From positions 1 through 36,062 of the forward strand of contig JAINDL010000122.1 of NCBI GenBank assembly GCA_019931245.1: 36,062 nucleotides of DNA, in the 5' to 3' direction. Shown here one piece after another: positions 18,401-27,000 of this stretch (positions are counted from its first letter, which is position 1; each line of letters begins with the position of its first letter). Below the pieces are notes generated by a model. That model ran no database searches. It was not told the DNA's origin and worked only from the letters and a program-made list of their open reading frames with translations. The DNA comes from Bryobacteraceae bacterium CoA2 C42 (GTDB taxonomy: Bacteria > Acidobacteriota > Terriglobia > Bryobacterales > Bryobacteraceae). The position numbers and the translations under genes are program-made.

Positions 18401-18939
18401 TGGAGTCCGGCAACCCGCTCAACTTCACCTTCCAGAACTCGCCGTACAACTACTACCCCGGCTTCGCCGGCAACCGGCGCCCCGACCTCGTCAGTTCCCC
18501 CACCCTCCGGGACAACTGGCGTGACATCGGCGGCGACCGCTTCAACGTGCAGAACACCAACCCGGTCGTTGACATGAGCCACTTCGCTCTTCCCGGCGGC
18601 TGCCCGCAGACCCTGCCCACCGCCGGTACACAGGCGCGGACGGATCTTATCAATGCCTGCAGCTTCCTTGTCGGCAACGCCGGTCGGAATATCATGACGG
18701 GCTTACCGCTCGTCTGGTCGCAGGTTTCGGCGCAGAAGAACTTCCAGATTCGCGAGCGCATCAAGGCGCAGCTACGCTGGGACTTCCAGAATGCGCTGAA
18801 AACCTACAACTTCAACCCGCCCACTACGGCCGTCGACTTCCAAAATCCCCGGACCTTCGGGAGGGTATCGTCCGATCCCCGGACGGCCTCGCTGGGCGGC
18901 CAACCGCTGATGAACATCACCGTCATGCTGCAGTTCTGA
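15445..18939 (+). CDS. Oar-like TonB-dependent outer-membrane receptor (receptor 2)
   Basis: The 1,164-aa protein starts at ATG 15445, 7 nt after Shine-Dalgarno AAGGGAG (15431-15437). It has a signal peptide (MYKRTIPGYLLLLCLSASSL, cleavage near VAQ). A carboxypeptidase-regulatory-like domain follows (TITGTVADPSGASIPGVSV; PGIYRITFEAQGF), then a plug region with YNIAGQRATTTGFFEDGV and AEYGHTAGGVISVVKRSGTN. The large barrel contains IPKLYDGRNKTFFF and ends LMNITVMLQF with the terminal aromatic. It should import an unknown ligand across the outer membrane. It is divergent from the SoxC-like gene and transcribed alone, with a strong hairpin 8 nt past its stop. Third codon positions are C-rich, whereas plus-strand genes elsewhere in the window are G-rich, suggesting a different history of this segment. 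Confidence 0.92.
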   Translation: MYKRTIPGYLLLLCLSASSLVAQIGTSTITGTVADPSGASIPGVSVTVVHTGTKFTTTTNTNTEGIYRVLSLQPGIYRITFEAQGFNRAVRDNIELRTGDTLAVDVPMRVGSVTETVEVSGSAQLLETETSATGSVVDGQVLYDMPLYQRYVNSTLNIVPGLTTGGYAWGGGLGNYNIAGQRATTTGFFEDGVNGNDQLNGTGAIRSLQNSVAEVKVITTVPPAEYGHTAGGVISVVKRSGTNELHGMGSFYGRTRRMQHRLFFDRLRDSQARPGRPDGFPAFFMMPDANLSGPVVIPKLYDGRNKTFFFFGYQRLHEKKVAQVQSTTPTLAMKQGDFNFPGVANPNQIFDPATTRLVNGQWQRDPFPGNRIPLARFDPVARKVLEFDPWIAPNQAGTFNALGPNGNLMADEFARVFFNDYNLRLDHQFSPALKMYGSYTYNGQSGFGRPINIREDRAEFDHQQGNWAPFANANYSLGKTWIVSPSIVNDARIGYYRRENKTEVPSFGGNWARQLGIPNMDGGIMPAFGSGNRDVADSLYGITGATPNRLLNETVSFRNDTTVIRGRHAVKFGYELLRFRLNSANLARPAILSFNGVTSGVLPTGALQPNTGNYFAGFLTGQVSNAEFFSELTSWLPRSSIHSFYLQDDWKVTSRLTLNIGLRYSNESPFSAKYGGLSNFSPTATDDVTGRPGGLVFGSGLSRRDNNNFNPRIGAAWQFRDKWVLRGGFGMYTIDTKFPGARIQFDEWVAQTNQQAAPGNPTPVWGLSRGPDPIQFNIRQNGTSPFRGQNFSARNVAYWDPNLRNAYSMNWNGTIQRELSQNYLLEVSYQGSAGVGLLENWNINTFPIDFARGNVALQNQVLAASQNFRPFPHFGNVMMRSNFGHSTFHSGTAKLERRYANGMFFSTFYTFSKAINSQDTDNAGSGVAPIQNRSLEKGRAGYDRNHRWISTINWELPMGKNKKFSPTNRTVNWLLSGFEISWIQTMESGNPLNFTFQNSPYNYYPGFAGNRRPDLVSSPTLRDNWRDIGGDRFNVQNTNPVVDMSHFALPGGCPQTLPTAGTQARTDLINACSFLVGNAGRNIMTGLPLVWSQVSAQKNFQIRERIKAQLRWDFQNALKTYNFNPPTTAVDFQNPRTFGRVSSDPRTASLGGQPLMNITVMLQF

Positions 18940-18947
18940 CGGTTCAC

Positions 18948-18985
18948 CCTGGCGCCTCCCGCCCGGAAGGCTGGGAGGCGCCAGG
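18948..18985. terminator. Strong hairpin after receptor 2
   Basis: A perfect 13-bp stem (18948-18960 with 18973-18985, CCTGGCGCCTCCC and its complement) with a 12-nt loop lies 8 nt after the receptor stop. Only a short ACTTT follows on the plus strand, so the U-tract is weak. On the other strand it follows the stop of a decayed reading frame (18989-18991), so it may have served both sides. Confidence 0.55.
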
Positions 18986-18988
18986 ACT

Positions 18989-19248
18989 TTACACCGTCTG
19001 CGCTTCCAACCGCAGGTGGAATGCCTCGCACCCAGTCGCCTGAGCGTAAAGCCGGATCGTGAAATCGCCTGGCCCCGACACCGGGTCTGAAAACTCACTC
19101 CCCGCCAGCCGCAAGCTGTATACGGCTCGGGTGCAGACCCAGCGCGATGGGAGAGCAAGTGCACGTGTTCCGCATGGCTCCGGGTGAAGCGTTGCTCGCT
19201 GGCCGCGATCTCGACGCGGAGATTGTGGTGTTGTGCGTTCGGTGTTAC
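18989..19248 (-). pseudogene. Small decayed coding fragment, unknown
   Basis: Minus-strand translation gives two coding-like stretches in different frames. One, upstream, contains HNLRVEIAASEQRFTRSHAE; the second contains CTRAVYSLRLAGSEFSDPV, then GDFTIRLYAQATGCEAFHLR, ending at a TAA (18989-18991). Read together with one frameshift they would make a beta-rich C-terminal fragment. I do not recognise it, and it differs from the remnant just upstream. It may be a separate truncated gene or chance reading. Confidence 0.35.
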
Positions 19249-20400
19249 CTAAGTTTCCAGTTGAGAGCTACCGTCAAGAACCTTGGACGTCAGTCGGTAG
19301 GCGAAGCACCTGCCGGCACGTTCCAGCAGACCATAGCCTTTGAGGCGTGGGAGATCGTAGCGGAGTTGGTGGAGACCATAGTATTTTTCGGAGAGCCGAA
19401 ACGTGTTGAGCGCGGTCTGGTGGATCGGGCGGGCCGTCCAGCCGCCGAGCAGGTTACCGCCATGGAGCAGAACCTCAAACGAGCGGATCAGCCGGGCATC
19501 ATCGATCTTGATCCTGGGATCCCGGACCGAGCCGATCTAGACTGGCCACGCCATGCGTTGGAGCAAGAGGAAGTCGATGTGGACGTTGAGCCACTGCGCC
19601 TGGTGAGCGAGGAAGCGATCCGTTAGACTCTGGAACCGTTTCCGGATAGCGTCCAGATGGTCGAGTCTTTTCTTCAACCGGAACTCCGCCAGGTTGTGGG
19701 AGCACACTTCGTTGCGGACGAACATCGCGAACTTTCCGTACTGCTTGACGAAGGATTTCTTGCGGTAAGCGCGAAATACGTGATGGCCGTGACACTTGCA
19801 GTTGAGGCGGACGCCGAAAATCTCGCTGCTCTGTTGCGCGGTCAGTCGCCAGAGGCCCAATTCGCCGCCACGTTCGAAGAGTTTGTGAATGGGGAAATGG
19901 CGCTTGGAGATGAAGTTGTGGCAGCACTCGCTCTCCGCGACGGGATAAAGATGGGAAAGGTTAGTTTGCTCCCGTTCGCGTGTCGAGAACGTGGCTCCCA
20001 GATGAAATCCAGGATCGGAGCCGTTCCCGAATCAGTTCCGGACTCAGACCGTTGGCGGCGGTCTGGGGCGTGGCCACGTCGTCGACGGCCAGGAACAAGT
20101 TGTTTTGTTTCTCGAATCCGGCGCCGGATCGAAGCAGCTCCAACTCCACAAAAGAGTCCCCGTTTCAGTAGTAGGTCGCTTGGAGCGGGGGGAACGAGCC
20201 AACGCGCATCACCATCCGTCCCTGCCGTTCGTCGCGAAGGTAGAAGAAGTGATGGTTGAAGCGGCTCTGGGGTACTGCTCTTTGCTAAACACCGGATCGG
20301 GCCGCGGAAACCCGCTCAGATAGCAGTGGATCACGATCCGGTCGAAGCAGTGGTATGCAGATACAAGCAGGCTGCCAGACAGCTTTGGGAACGTTTCCAT
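19249..20400 (-). pseudogene. Decayed multi-copy-type ORF (possibly mobile-element-associated)
   Basis: Joining frames on the minus strand recovers a recognisable protein with lesions. The start METFPKLSGSLLVSAYHCFD is followed by a frame change. Then MVMRVGSFPPLQATYY is interrupted by an in-frame TGA (20165-20167), then FVELELLRSGAGFEKQNNLF. A frameshift leads to CCHNFISKRHFPIHKLFERG and LGLWRLTAQQSSEIFGVRLN, then FRAYRKKSFVKQYGKFAMFV. A TAG at 19537-19539 precedes IDDARLIRSFEVLLHGGNLL and LHQLRYDLPRLKGYGLLERA, ending at 19249-19251. The order and wording match, from memory, a family of about 450-500 aa proteins found in many copies in acidobacterial and other soil genomes, with a winged-helix-like C-terminus. 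Segments appear deleted as well. No terminal inverted repeats were found. Function is unknown and a transposase role is not shown. Confidence 0.65.
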
Positions 20401-20482
20401 CGGTCGTCGTCTCCTGTTCTCGTATTCCCAGCACGAGCATCCGCCAGACGGTCGATGCCTCCGAAAGCTTACATACTTTTGG

Positions 20483-23400
20483 TTAGAAGTTCAGTTTCAG
20501 GCCCATTTCGAGGCGGCGCGGGGCGGAGTTGACCGCGGTGACGGAGCCGAAGGTGTTGGACGTGACGGTGGCGTTGGGGCCGGCGAACCAGACCGAATTG
20601 AAGAGGTTGAAGGCGCGGATATCAAGCAGGGCGTTGATGGATTCGGTGACGCGGAAGCGTTTGGTGAGGACGGCGTCGACGTTGCGGGTCCAATCCTGAC
20701 GGAGGTTGGGCATGGTGCGGGGGCCGTTGGGGATGACGTATTCGGGAATCTGGGCGGCGTTGGTGACGAAGGCCGCGGTGTTGAACCAAGGCTTGGAGCA
20801 GGCGCAGCGGGGGTCGAAATCGCGGGCGTTGGCCATGGCGGTCTGGTAGGCGAGGCGGGGTTCGGCGCCGGTCAGGAAGGCGCGGGAGGGCCCGGCGCCG
20901 GCGAGGCGGGACAGGTCCGGGCCGCCGACAACGACGGGGCGGCCGGATTCATACGTATGGAAGCCGAAAAGCTCCCAGCCGCCGAGGAAGCGGTTGCCCT
21001 TGGCGAAGGGGAGGGCGTAGCTGTAAGTGAGAATCAAGCGCTGGGGGACGTCCCAGGTGGAGACGGCGCGTTCGAGGCGGATGTTGTAGATATCGCGCAG
21101 AGCGGACGGATCGTTGAAGGCGTTGCCATTGCCGACGCCGCCGATATCGATGAGCTTTGAAAAGGTGTAGTGGGCGTTGACGGAGAGGCCGGCGGCGAAG
21201 CGGCGTTCGAACTTGACGGTGACGGCGTGATAGATGGAGTCGCCGACGGGAGGACGGTTGTAGAGCAGGGCGCCGGCGAAGGCGGCGGCGAGGCCGGTGC
21301 CGGCGGCGCCGTACTGCGGGAAGGGCTTCAACAGATGGAGACGAGGGACCTGGCGCGTGGAGAGCATGCCGGAGCTGAAGCGGCCGAAGAAGGGGTTATC
21401 GACCGGGGTTTCGAGCCACGCCTTGCCCTGGGCGAGATAGCGGGAGTCGATCTGGTTCAGCTGCATGGAGGGAATGGGAAGGTGGACGCCGCGGGAGCCG
21501 AAGTAGGTGACGTCGATGACGCTGGAGCGGCCGACCTGGCGGGAGAGGGCGAAGTTCCACTGCTGGATGTAGCCGGGCTTCTGATCGCGGAGGACGGTGC
21601 CGGCGCCGGGGAAGCTGCCGAGCAGGTACGTGCCGTCTTCGATGCGGTTGGCGGATTCCGGCGGGCGGAGGCCGGCGGGGAAGGGATTCGAAAGGGTGTT
21701 GCGGGGGGTGTAGTCGGGGTTGAGGACGTCGGCGGCGAGGGAGTAGTTGAAGGGGGTGGTGACGATGCCGGTTTCGGTGGCGACGGGGAGGAAGAAGATG
21801 CCGTAGCCGGCGCGGGTGACGATTTTGTTGGTCAGCCGGAGGGCAAAGCCGATGCGGGGCTGGAAGTTGCCGTAGTTGGCTTGGCGGATGGAGCGGGGGC
21901 GGCCGTTGCCGGTGAAGTACATGGCGCCTTTGTAGCCGCCCGGGAGGTTGAGGCTGGCGGTGGGATCGAAGTAGCTGAGGCGGTTGTGGGATTCCATGGC
22001 GCCGCTTTCGGTGTCCCAGCGGAGGCCGAGATTGAGGGTGAGGCGGGAGGAGAGGCGGTAGTCGTCCTGGAGGTAGCCGCCCCAGTATTTGTTGAGGGCG
22101 GTGAGGGGCTCGACCTTTTCAAAGCCGAACGAGCCGGCGCCGAGCATCATGGAGGCGAGGCCGAGGCCCTGGCCGGGCTGGGCGGCGGCGAGGTGGTCCT
22201 GCTGAGTGAAGTTGGAGCCGAAGGAGAAGGAGCCGGTGGGGTTGAAGACCTGGAAGGGGTAGAACTTGTAGATGCGGTGTTCGAAGCCGAGGCGGGTGTT
22301 GTGCTTGCCGGAGCTGCGGACGAGCTGGTTCTGGAACGAGGGGGTGTCGCGGGGCTGGTAGTTGTAGGCTCGGCCGCCGACGTCGACAAAGCCGAAGGAG
22401 AAGTTGGGGAGGATGGGGATATTGGCGTTGTCGCGGTAGTAGGTGGGCAGGCCGAGCGAGGTGGGGTCGAAGGGGAAGGGGCCGCGGGGGAGCTGGTTGG
22501 CGAGGAAGCGGGCGAAGCTGGCGCGGAAGACGTTGGTCCAGCGGGGGGAGAGCTGCCAGGTGTCGTCGAGACCGACGTTGCGGAAGGCGTCGTAGACGGT
22601 GCCGGAGTCGGGGAGGCGGATGGCGGAGTTGGGGACTTCCGAGAGGTTTTCCTGCCAGTTGACGCGGACGAAGAGGCGGTGTTTTTCGTTGAAGAACTGG
22701 TCGACGCGGGCGGAGAAGACGTCGCGGGTGTAGGAGTTTTTGCCGTTGAAGAAGAAGTTGCGGCGCTGGGTGATGGGGTCGCCGGGCTGGTTGGGCGCGG
22801 GGAGGAGGGCGAGGACGTTACGGGCGATGGGGTTGATGCGGCTGGCGGGGATGACATTGCCGGGGAAGGCTTCGCGGGTGCGTGCGCCGTTGACGGTGCG
22901 GCTGGTGAGGGGGTCGAAGATGCGGATGAGGTCGCCGGTGGCGGCGCCGGGGCGGACGAAGACGGTTTGGGAGAAGTCGCCGGAGCGTTCGCGGGCGGTG
23001 GGGATGGAGTTGAAGCCCTGGGTGGGGTCGGTGTCGCGGCGGCCTTCGTAGGCGGTGAAGAAGAAGGTTTTGTTGCGGCCGTTGTAGAGGCGGGGGATGA
23101 GGACGGGGCCGCCGAAGGTGTAGCCGTACTGGTGGCGGCGGACGACGGGTTTGGCGACGGCGCGGCCATCGACGGTGAAGACGGAGTTGCGGTTGTTGAC
23201 GAAGCTGTTGGCGTTGAAGGCGTCGTTCTGGACGTAGTAGAAGGCGTTGCCGCGGAACTGGTTGGTGCCGGCTTTGGTGACCATGTTGACGGTGCCGCCG
23301 CCGGTGCGGCCGAACTCGGCGGAATAGGAAGAGGTTTCGATGCGCAGCTCCTGGACGGAGTCCTGCGGGGGGACGATGGCGACGCCGTTGAAGTCGCCGA

Positions 23401-23989
23401 CGGTGTTGGGGGCGCCGTCGAGGAGGACTTCGTTGGTGGAGGTGCGGCCGCCGCCGACGGAGAAGTTGGAGTTGAAGACGTTGCGGCCGCCGCGGGCGTC
23501 GCCGACCTGGGAGCCGGCGATGATGCCGGGCAGGGAGCGGACGAGGCCCATGACGTCGCGCTGGGGGAGGGGGAAGCGTTCGATGAGTTTGGTTTCGAGG
23601 GTGGCGCCGACGCCGGAGGTTTCCGACTGGAGGAGGGGGGCGTCGGCGGTGATAGTGACTTCGGCGGTCGTGGTGGCGAGGGCGAGAGCGAAGTTGAGGG
23701 TGGCGGTCTGATTGGTTTCGAGGGTGACGGCGGCACGGAGTTGGGATTGGAGGCCGGCGGCTTCGATGCGGACATCGTAGACGCCGGGCAGGAGAAGGGG
23801 GATGGTGTAGACGCCGGAGGTATCGGTGAGGGCGGTTTTCCTGACGCCGGTGCCGGTGTTGGTGGCGGTGATGGTGGCGCGGGCGACGAGGGCGTTGGAG
23901 GGGTCGGTGACGGTGCCGGTGAGGCGGGAGGTGAAGGTTTGGGGGAGGACGGGAAGGGTAAGGGCGAGCGCGACGAGGAGGGGACGCAT
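20483..23989 (-). CDS. Oar-like TonB-dependent outer-membrane receptor (receptor 3)
   Basis: The 1,168-aa product starts at ATG 23987-23989 with signal peptide MRPLLVALALTLPVLPQTF. A carboxypeptidase-regulatory-like domain follows (RLTGTVTDPSNALVARATI; LPGVYDVRIEAAGL). The plug region contains VGDARGGRNVFNSNFSVGGG, LLDGAPNTVGDFNGVAIVPP and YSAEFGRTGGGTVNMVTKAG. The barrel contains IPRLYNGRNKTFFFTAYEG and a C-terminal RRLEMGLKLNF with terminal Phe. It should take up an unknown substrate using TonB energy. Its start is only 55 bp from the start of divergent receptor 4, so the two probably share regulatory DNA. Minus-strand coding makes the plus strand G-rich here. The 3' end lies next to decayed DNA, with no clear terminator. 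Confidence 0.92.
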   Translation of the reverse strand: MRPLLVALALTLPVLPQTFTSRLTGTVTDPSNALVARATITATNTGTGVRKTALTDTSGVYTIPLLLPGVYDVRIEAAGLQSQLRAAVTLETNQTATLNFALALATTTAEVTITADAPLLQSETSGVGATLETKLIERFPLPQRDVMGLVRSLPGIIAGSQVGDARGGRNVFNSNFSVGGGRTSTNEVLLDGAPNTVGDFNGVAIVPPQDSVQELRIETSSYSAEFGRTGGGTVNMVTKAGTNQFRGNAFYYVQNDAFNANSFVNNRNSVFTVDGRAVAKPVVRRHQYGYTFGGPVLIPRLYNGRNKTFFFTAYEGRRDTDPTQGFNSIPTARERSGDFSQTVFVRPGAATGDLIRIFDPLTSRTVNGARTREAFPGNVIPASRINPIARNVLALLPAPNQPGDPITQRRNFFFNGKNSYTRDVFSARVDQFFNEKHRLFVRVNWQENLSEVPNSAIRLPDSGTVYDAFRNVGLDDTWQLSPRWTNVFRASFARFLANQLPRGPFPFDPTSLGLPTYYRDNANIPILPNFSFGFVDVGGRAYNYQPRDTPSFQNQLVRSSGKHNTRLGFEHRIYKFYPFQVFNPTGSFSFGSNFTQQDHLAAAQPGQGLGLASMMLGAGSFGFEKVEPLTALNKYWGGYLQDDYRLSSRLTLNLGLRWDTESGAMESHNRLSYFDPTASLNLPGGYKGAMYFTGNGRPRSIRQANYGNFQPRIGFALRLTNKIVTRAGYGIFFLPVATETGIVTTPFNYSLAADVLNPDYTPRNTLSNPFPAGLRPPESANRIEDGTYLLGSFPGAGTVLRDQKPGYIQQWNFALSRQVGRSSVIDVTYFGSRGVHLPIPSMQLNQIDSRYLAQGKAWLETPVDNPFFGRFSSGMLSTRQVPRLHLLKPFPQYGAAGTGLAAAFAGALLYNRPPVGDSIYHAVTVKFERRFAAGLSVNAHYTFSKLIDIGGVGNGNAFNDPSALRDIYNIRLERAVSTWDVPQRLILTYSYALPFAKGNRFLGGWELFGFHTYESGRPVVVGGPDLSRLAGAGPSRAFLTGAEPRLAYQTAMANARDFDPRCACSKPWFNTAAFVTNAAQIPEYVIPNGPRTMPNLRQDWTRNVDAVLTKRFRVTESINALLDIRAFNLFNSVWFAGPNATVTSNTFGSVTAVNSAPRRLEMGLKLNF

Positions 23990-24044
23990 CCTGTAAGTTT
24001 AATCGCTTCGGGCACGAACGACGGGGAGGAGTGTCTTCGAGATT

Positions 24045-27000
24045 ATGGGCGGGCGCGCTATCCTAACGGCCATGGGTTTGTTTCAGTGGGTATCTCGCGG
24101 TGCTTTGATCAGTTGGGTGCTGGCGTCGGTTTTAGTGCGCGCGCAGACCGGTACGGGCAGTATTCAGGGAACGGTAAGGGACACGACCGGAGCGGTCATT
24201 CCCGGGGCCAAGGTAGTGCTCGTCCAGAGCCAGACAGCGGTTACTTTCAGCGGCCAGACCAACAGCGCCGGCTTTTATGTGTTTCCGGCCGTGCAGCGGG
24301 GCCCGTACGAACTTACGGTGGAATCGGCGGGCATGGAGACGTGGAAGGCGAGTTTGACCTTGGTAGTGGGGCAGGCGGCGCAGATTGACGCGACTCTGAA
24401 GGTAGGGCAGACGGGGACGGCGATTACGGTAGCGGGCGATGTGACGCCGCTCGTGACAACCACGGGACCGACGCTGTCGAATGTGCTGGAGCGGGAGCGC
24501 ATTGAGCAGTTACCGATCAACGGGCGTTTTCTGCAGAACCTGGTGCTGATGACGACGCCGGGGCTCGAGTCCGGATCGGTACCGCGCTTGTTCGGGCTGC
24601 GCTATGCGATGGAGTATGTGCAGGACGGCGCGCTGCTGTCGAACCGCGACTGGGCATCGCTGCCGAACCGTCCTCCGGGCATCGATACCGTGGGCGAGTT
24701 CCTGGTAGAGACGAGTAACTCGTCGGCGAAGATGCCGCGGCCGGGTTCGATTGTGATCACGACGAAGTCGGGGACAAATCAGTTTCACGGAGCGCTGTTT
24801 GAGACGCACCGGAACAGTGGACTGGGCGTGGCGCGGGCGCGGCAGGATTTCTTTACCAAGCCGCCGCAGCTGATCCGAAACGAGTTTGGGGCCTCGGCCG
24901 GAGGGCCGGTCACGCTGCCGAAGCTCTACAAGGGCAAGGACCGGACGTTCTTCTTCGCAGCCTACGAGGGGCTGCGGCTGCGTTCGGCGGCGACGCGGGC
25001 GATTACGATGCCGACGGCCGCGATGCGGGAGGGCGACTTCAGCGGATTGATCGATGGCGCGGGGCGCCGGTTTACGCTGTATGACCCGTGGAGCACGGCG
25101 GGCCGGGAACAGAACTGGAGCCGGGTACCGTTTGTGGGTAACCGGATTCCGGCCAACCGGCGCAGTCCGCTGGCCACCGCGCTCTACAACATCACGCCGC
25201 TGCCCACGCAGCCGGATGTGAATCCGCTGGTGACCGATAACTGGTTCGGAACCGGCTTCAGCAACCGGAACGACTGGACGGTGACGGCGCGCGTCGACCA
25301 CCGGCTTTCGGACAAGGATCAGATTTTTTTCCGTTACTCCTCGAACCGCTCCTACGCGTGGCGTACGTCGAGCGGCATTGATGCGGGGACACCCACCTCG
25401 CTCGACGGCCGCGCCAATGGCGCGATTGACGAAGGGCAGAACGACAACGGGGTAGCTTCGTGGACGCACACCTTCTCTCCGACTTTCTTCAGCGAAACGG
25501 TGGTGAGCGTGGCGCGGGATTATCGCGGGCAGATTCCGCTGGGCGGGCTATCCAACATCGCCCGGGAGTACGGCCTGCCGAATCCGTTCAACGGGGGCGG
25601 TCATCCGCGCATTCAGAATGCCGGCTTCCGCATGAACTGGGACACGGGGATCAATTACACGCTGAACTACGCGAATGTGGTGATGATTGACGAGAACCTC
25701 ACGAAGGTGAGCGGCCGACACGAATTTCAGTTCGGCGGGCGGTTCCGCTATGAGCGGCTCGATACGCTGGTGGACCAGACGGAGGCCGCCGGCAATCACA
25801 ACTTTGCGACCAATGCGAGCGGGTTGTTTGACCCTTCGACGGGTTCGGCGTTTAGCTCGCTGCCGCTGACCGGCCATAACAGCGCCAACTTCCACATGGG
25901 GCTGGCCAACTACAACGCGCGGTTCAACCGCGGCTGGTTCCGGATGCGGTCCGGCGAACGGGCGCTGTACTTTCAGGACAACTGGAAGATCCGTCCGCGG
26001 CTGACGTTGAATCTGGGTCTGCGCTATGAGTACAACGTGCCGCCGGTGGAGGCCAACAACGGCCTGATCGGATACAACATGGACGCCCGCACGGTGGTGC
26101 TGGGGCGGCCGCTTGAAAACCTGGCGCAGTTGGGCCTGACCCTGCCGTCCATCGTGCAGGCTTACGATGCCATCAATATCCGTTACCAGCAGGTGGAGCA
26201 GTCCGGGTTGCCCTCCCGGTTTGTCAACCCGAACCGGTTGGACTTCGGCCCCCGGGCCGGATTTGCCTACCGGCTGCGGGATGGGAGCCGACCGATGGTG
26301 ATCCGGGGCGGCTACGCGCTGTTTGCTTTTCCGGAGTCGCTGCGGCTGTACAACGCCACGATGGCGCAGAATGCGCCGGGACAGGCGGTGCTGGAATTTA
26401 ACCCGACCAACGCGCAGACGAGTCCGGACGGCCTGCCCAATTTCCTGCTGCGTTCGGTTCCCACGGTGGTGGCGGGGCAGAACAGCGCAAACGTGATTGA
26501 CATCAATCGCCGGCTGACGATTGCCCGCGGGGCGGGCGTGATGTACCACTTCGACCCGAACCAACCAACGGCGCGGGCCCACGAGTGGAACCTGGCAGTG
26601 GAGCGGGAGCTGTTCGCGAACACGAGCCTGCGGGTGGCCTACGTCGGCACGCACGGCATGCGACTGAGCCAGTGGTACAGCTACAACAACGCCCCGAACG
26701 ACTACGTCTGGTTCTCCAATACGGGGCAGCCGCTGCCTTCGGGTGAGTTCGCCGGGGTGATCCGCCGCAACCATGACCGGCAGACGCTTGGCACCATTCA
26801 GCAGTACCGCAAGACGGGCTGGTCGAACAGCAACAACATCACCCTCGAAGTGCAGCGGCGCTACGCGCAGGGCCTGGGCTTCCAGTTCTTCTACACGCTT
26901 TCGAATGCAATGCGGGTGGCCGGCGACGGTTGGCGGGATGACAATATGCTGACGCCGAATCTCTATCTGCGCGGCGCGGTACCCGAGGATTACAACCAGT

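Noticed and set aside
19147-19626. Plus-strand open frame of 159 codons in the decayed region
   Set aside because: The opposite strand translates to a recognisable family with lesions in this interval, while the plus frame shows no motif or ribosome site.
21170-24388. Plus-strand 1,072-codon open frame opposite receptor 3
   Set aside because: Same composition artefact: Gly/Val/Glu/Asp-rich, no domain. It also runs across the real start of receptor 4 in another frame.
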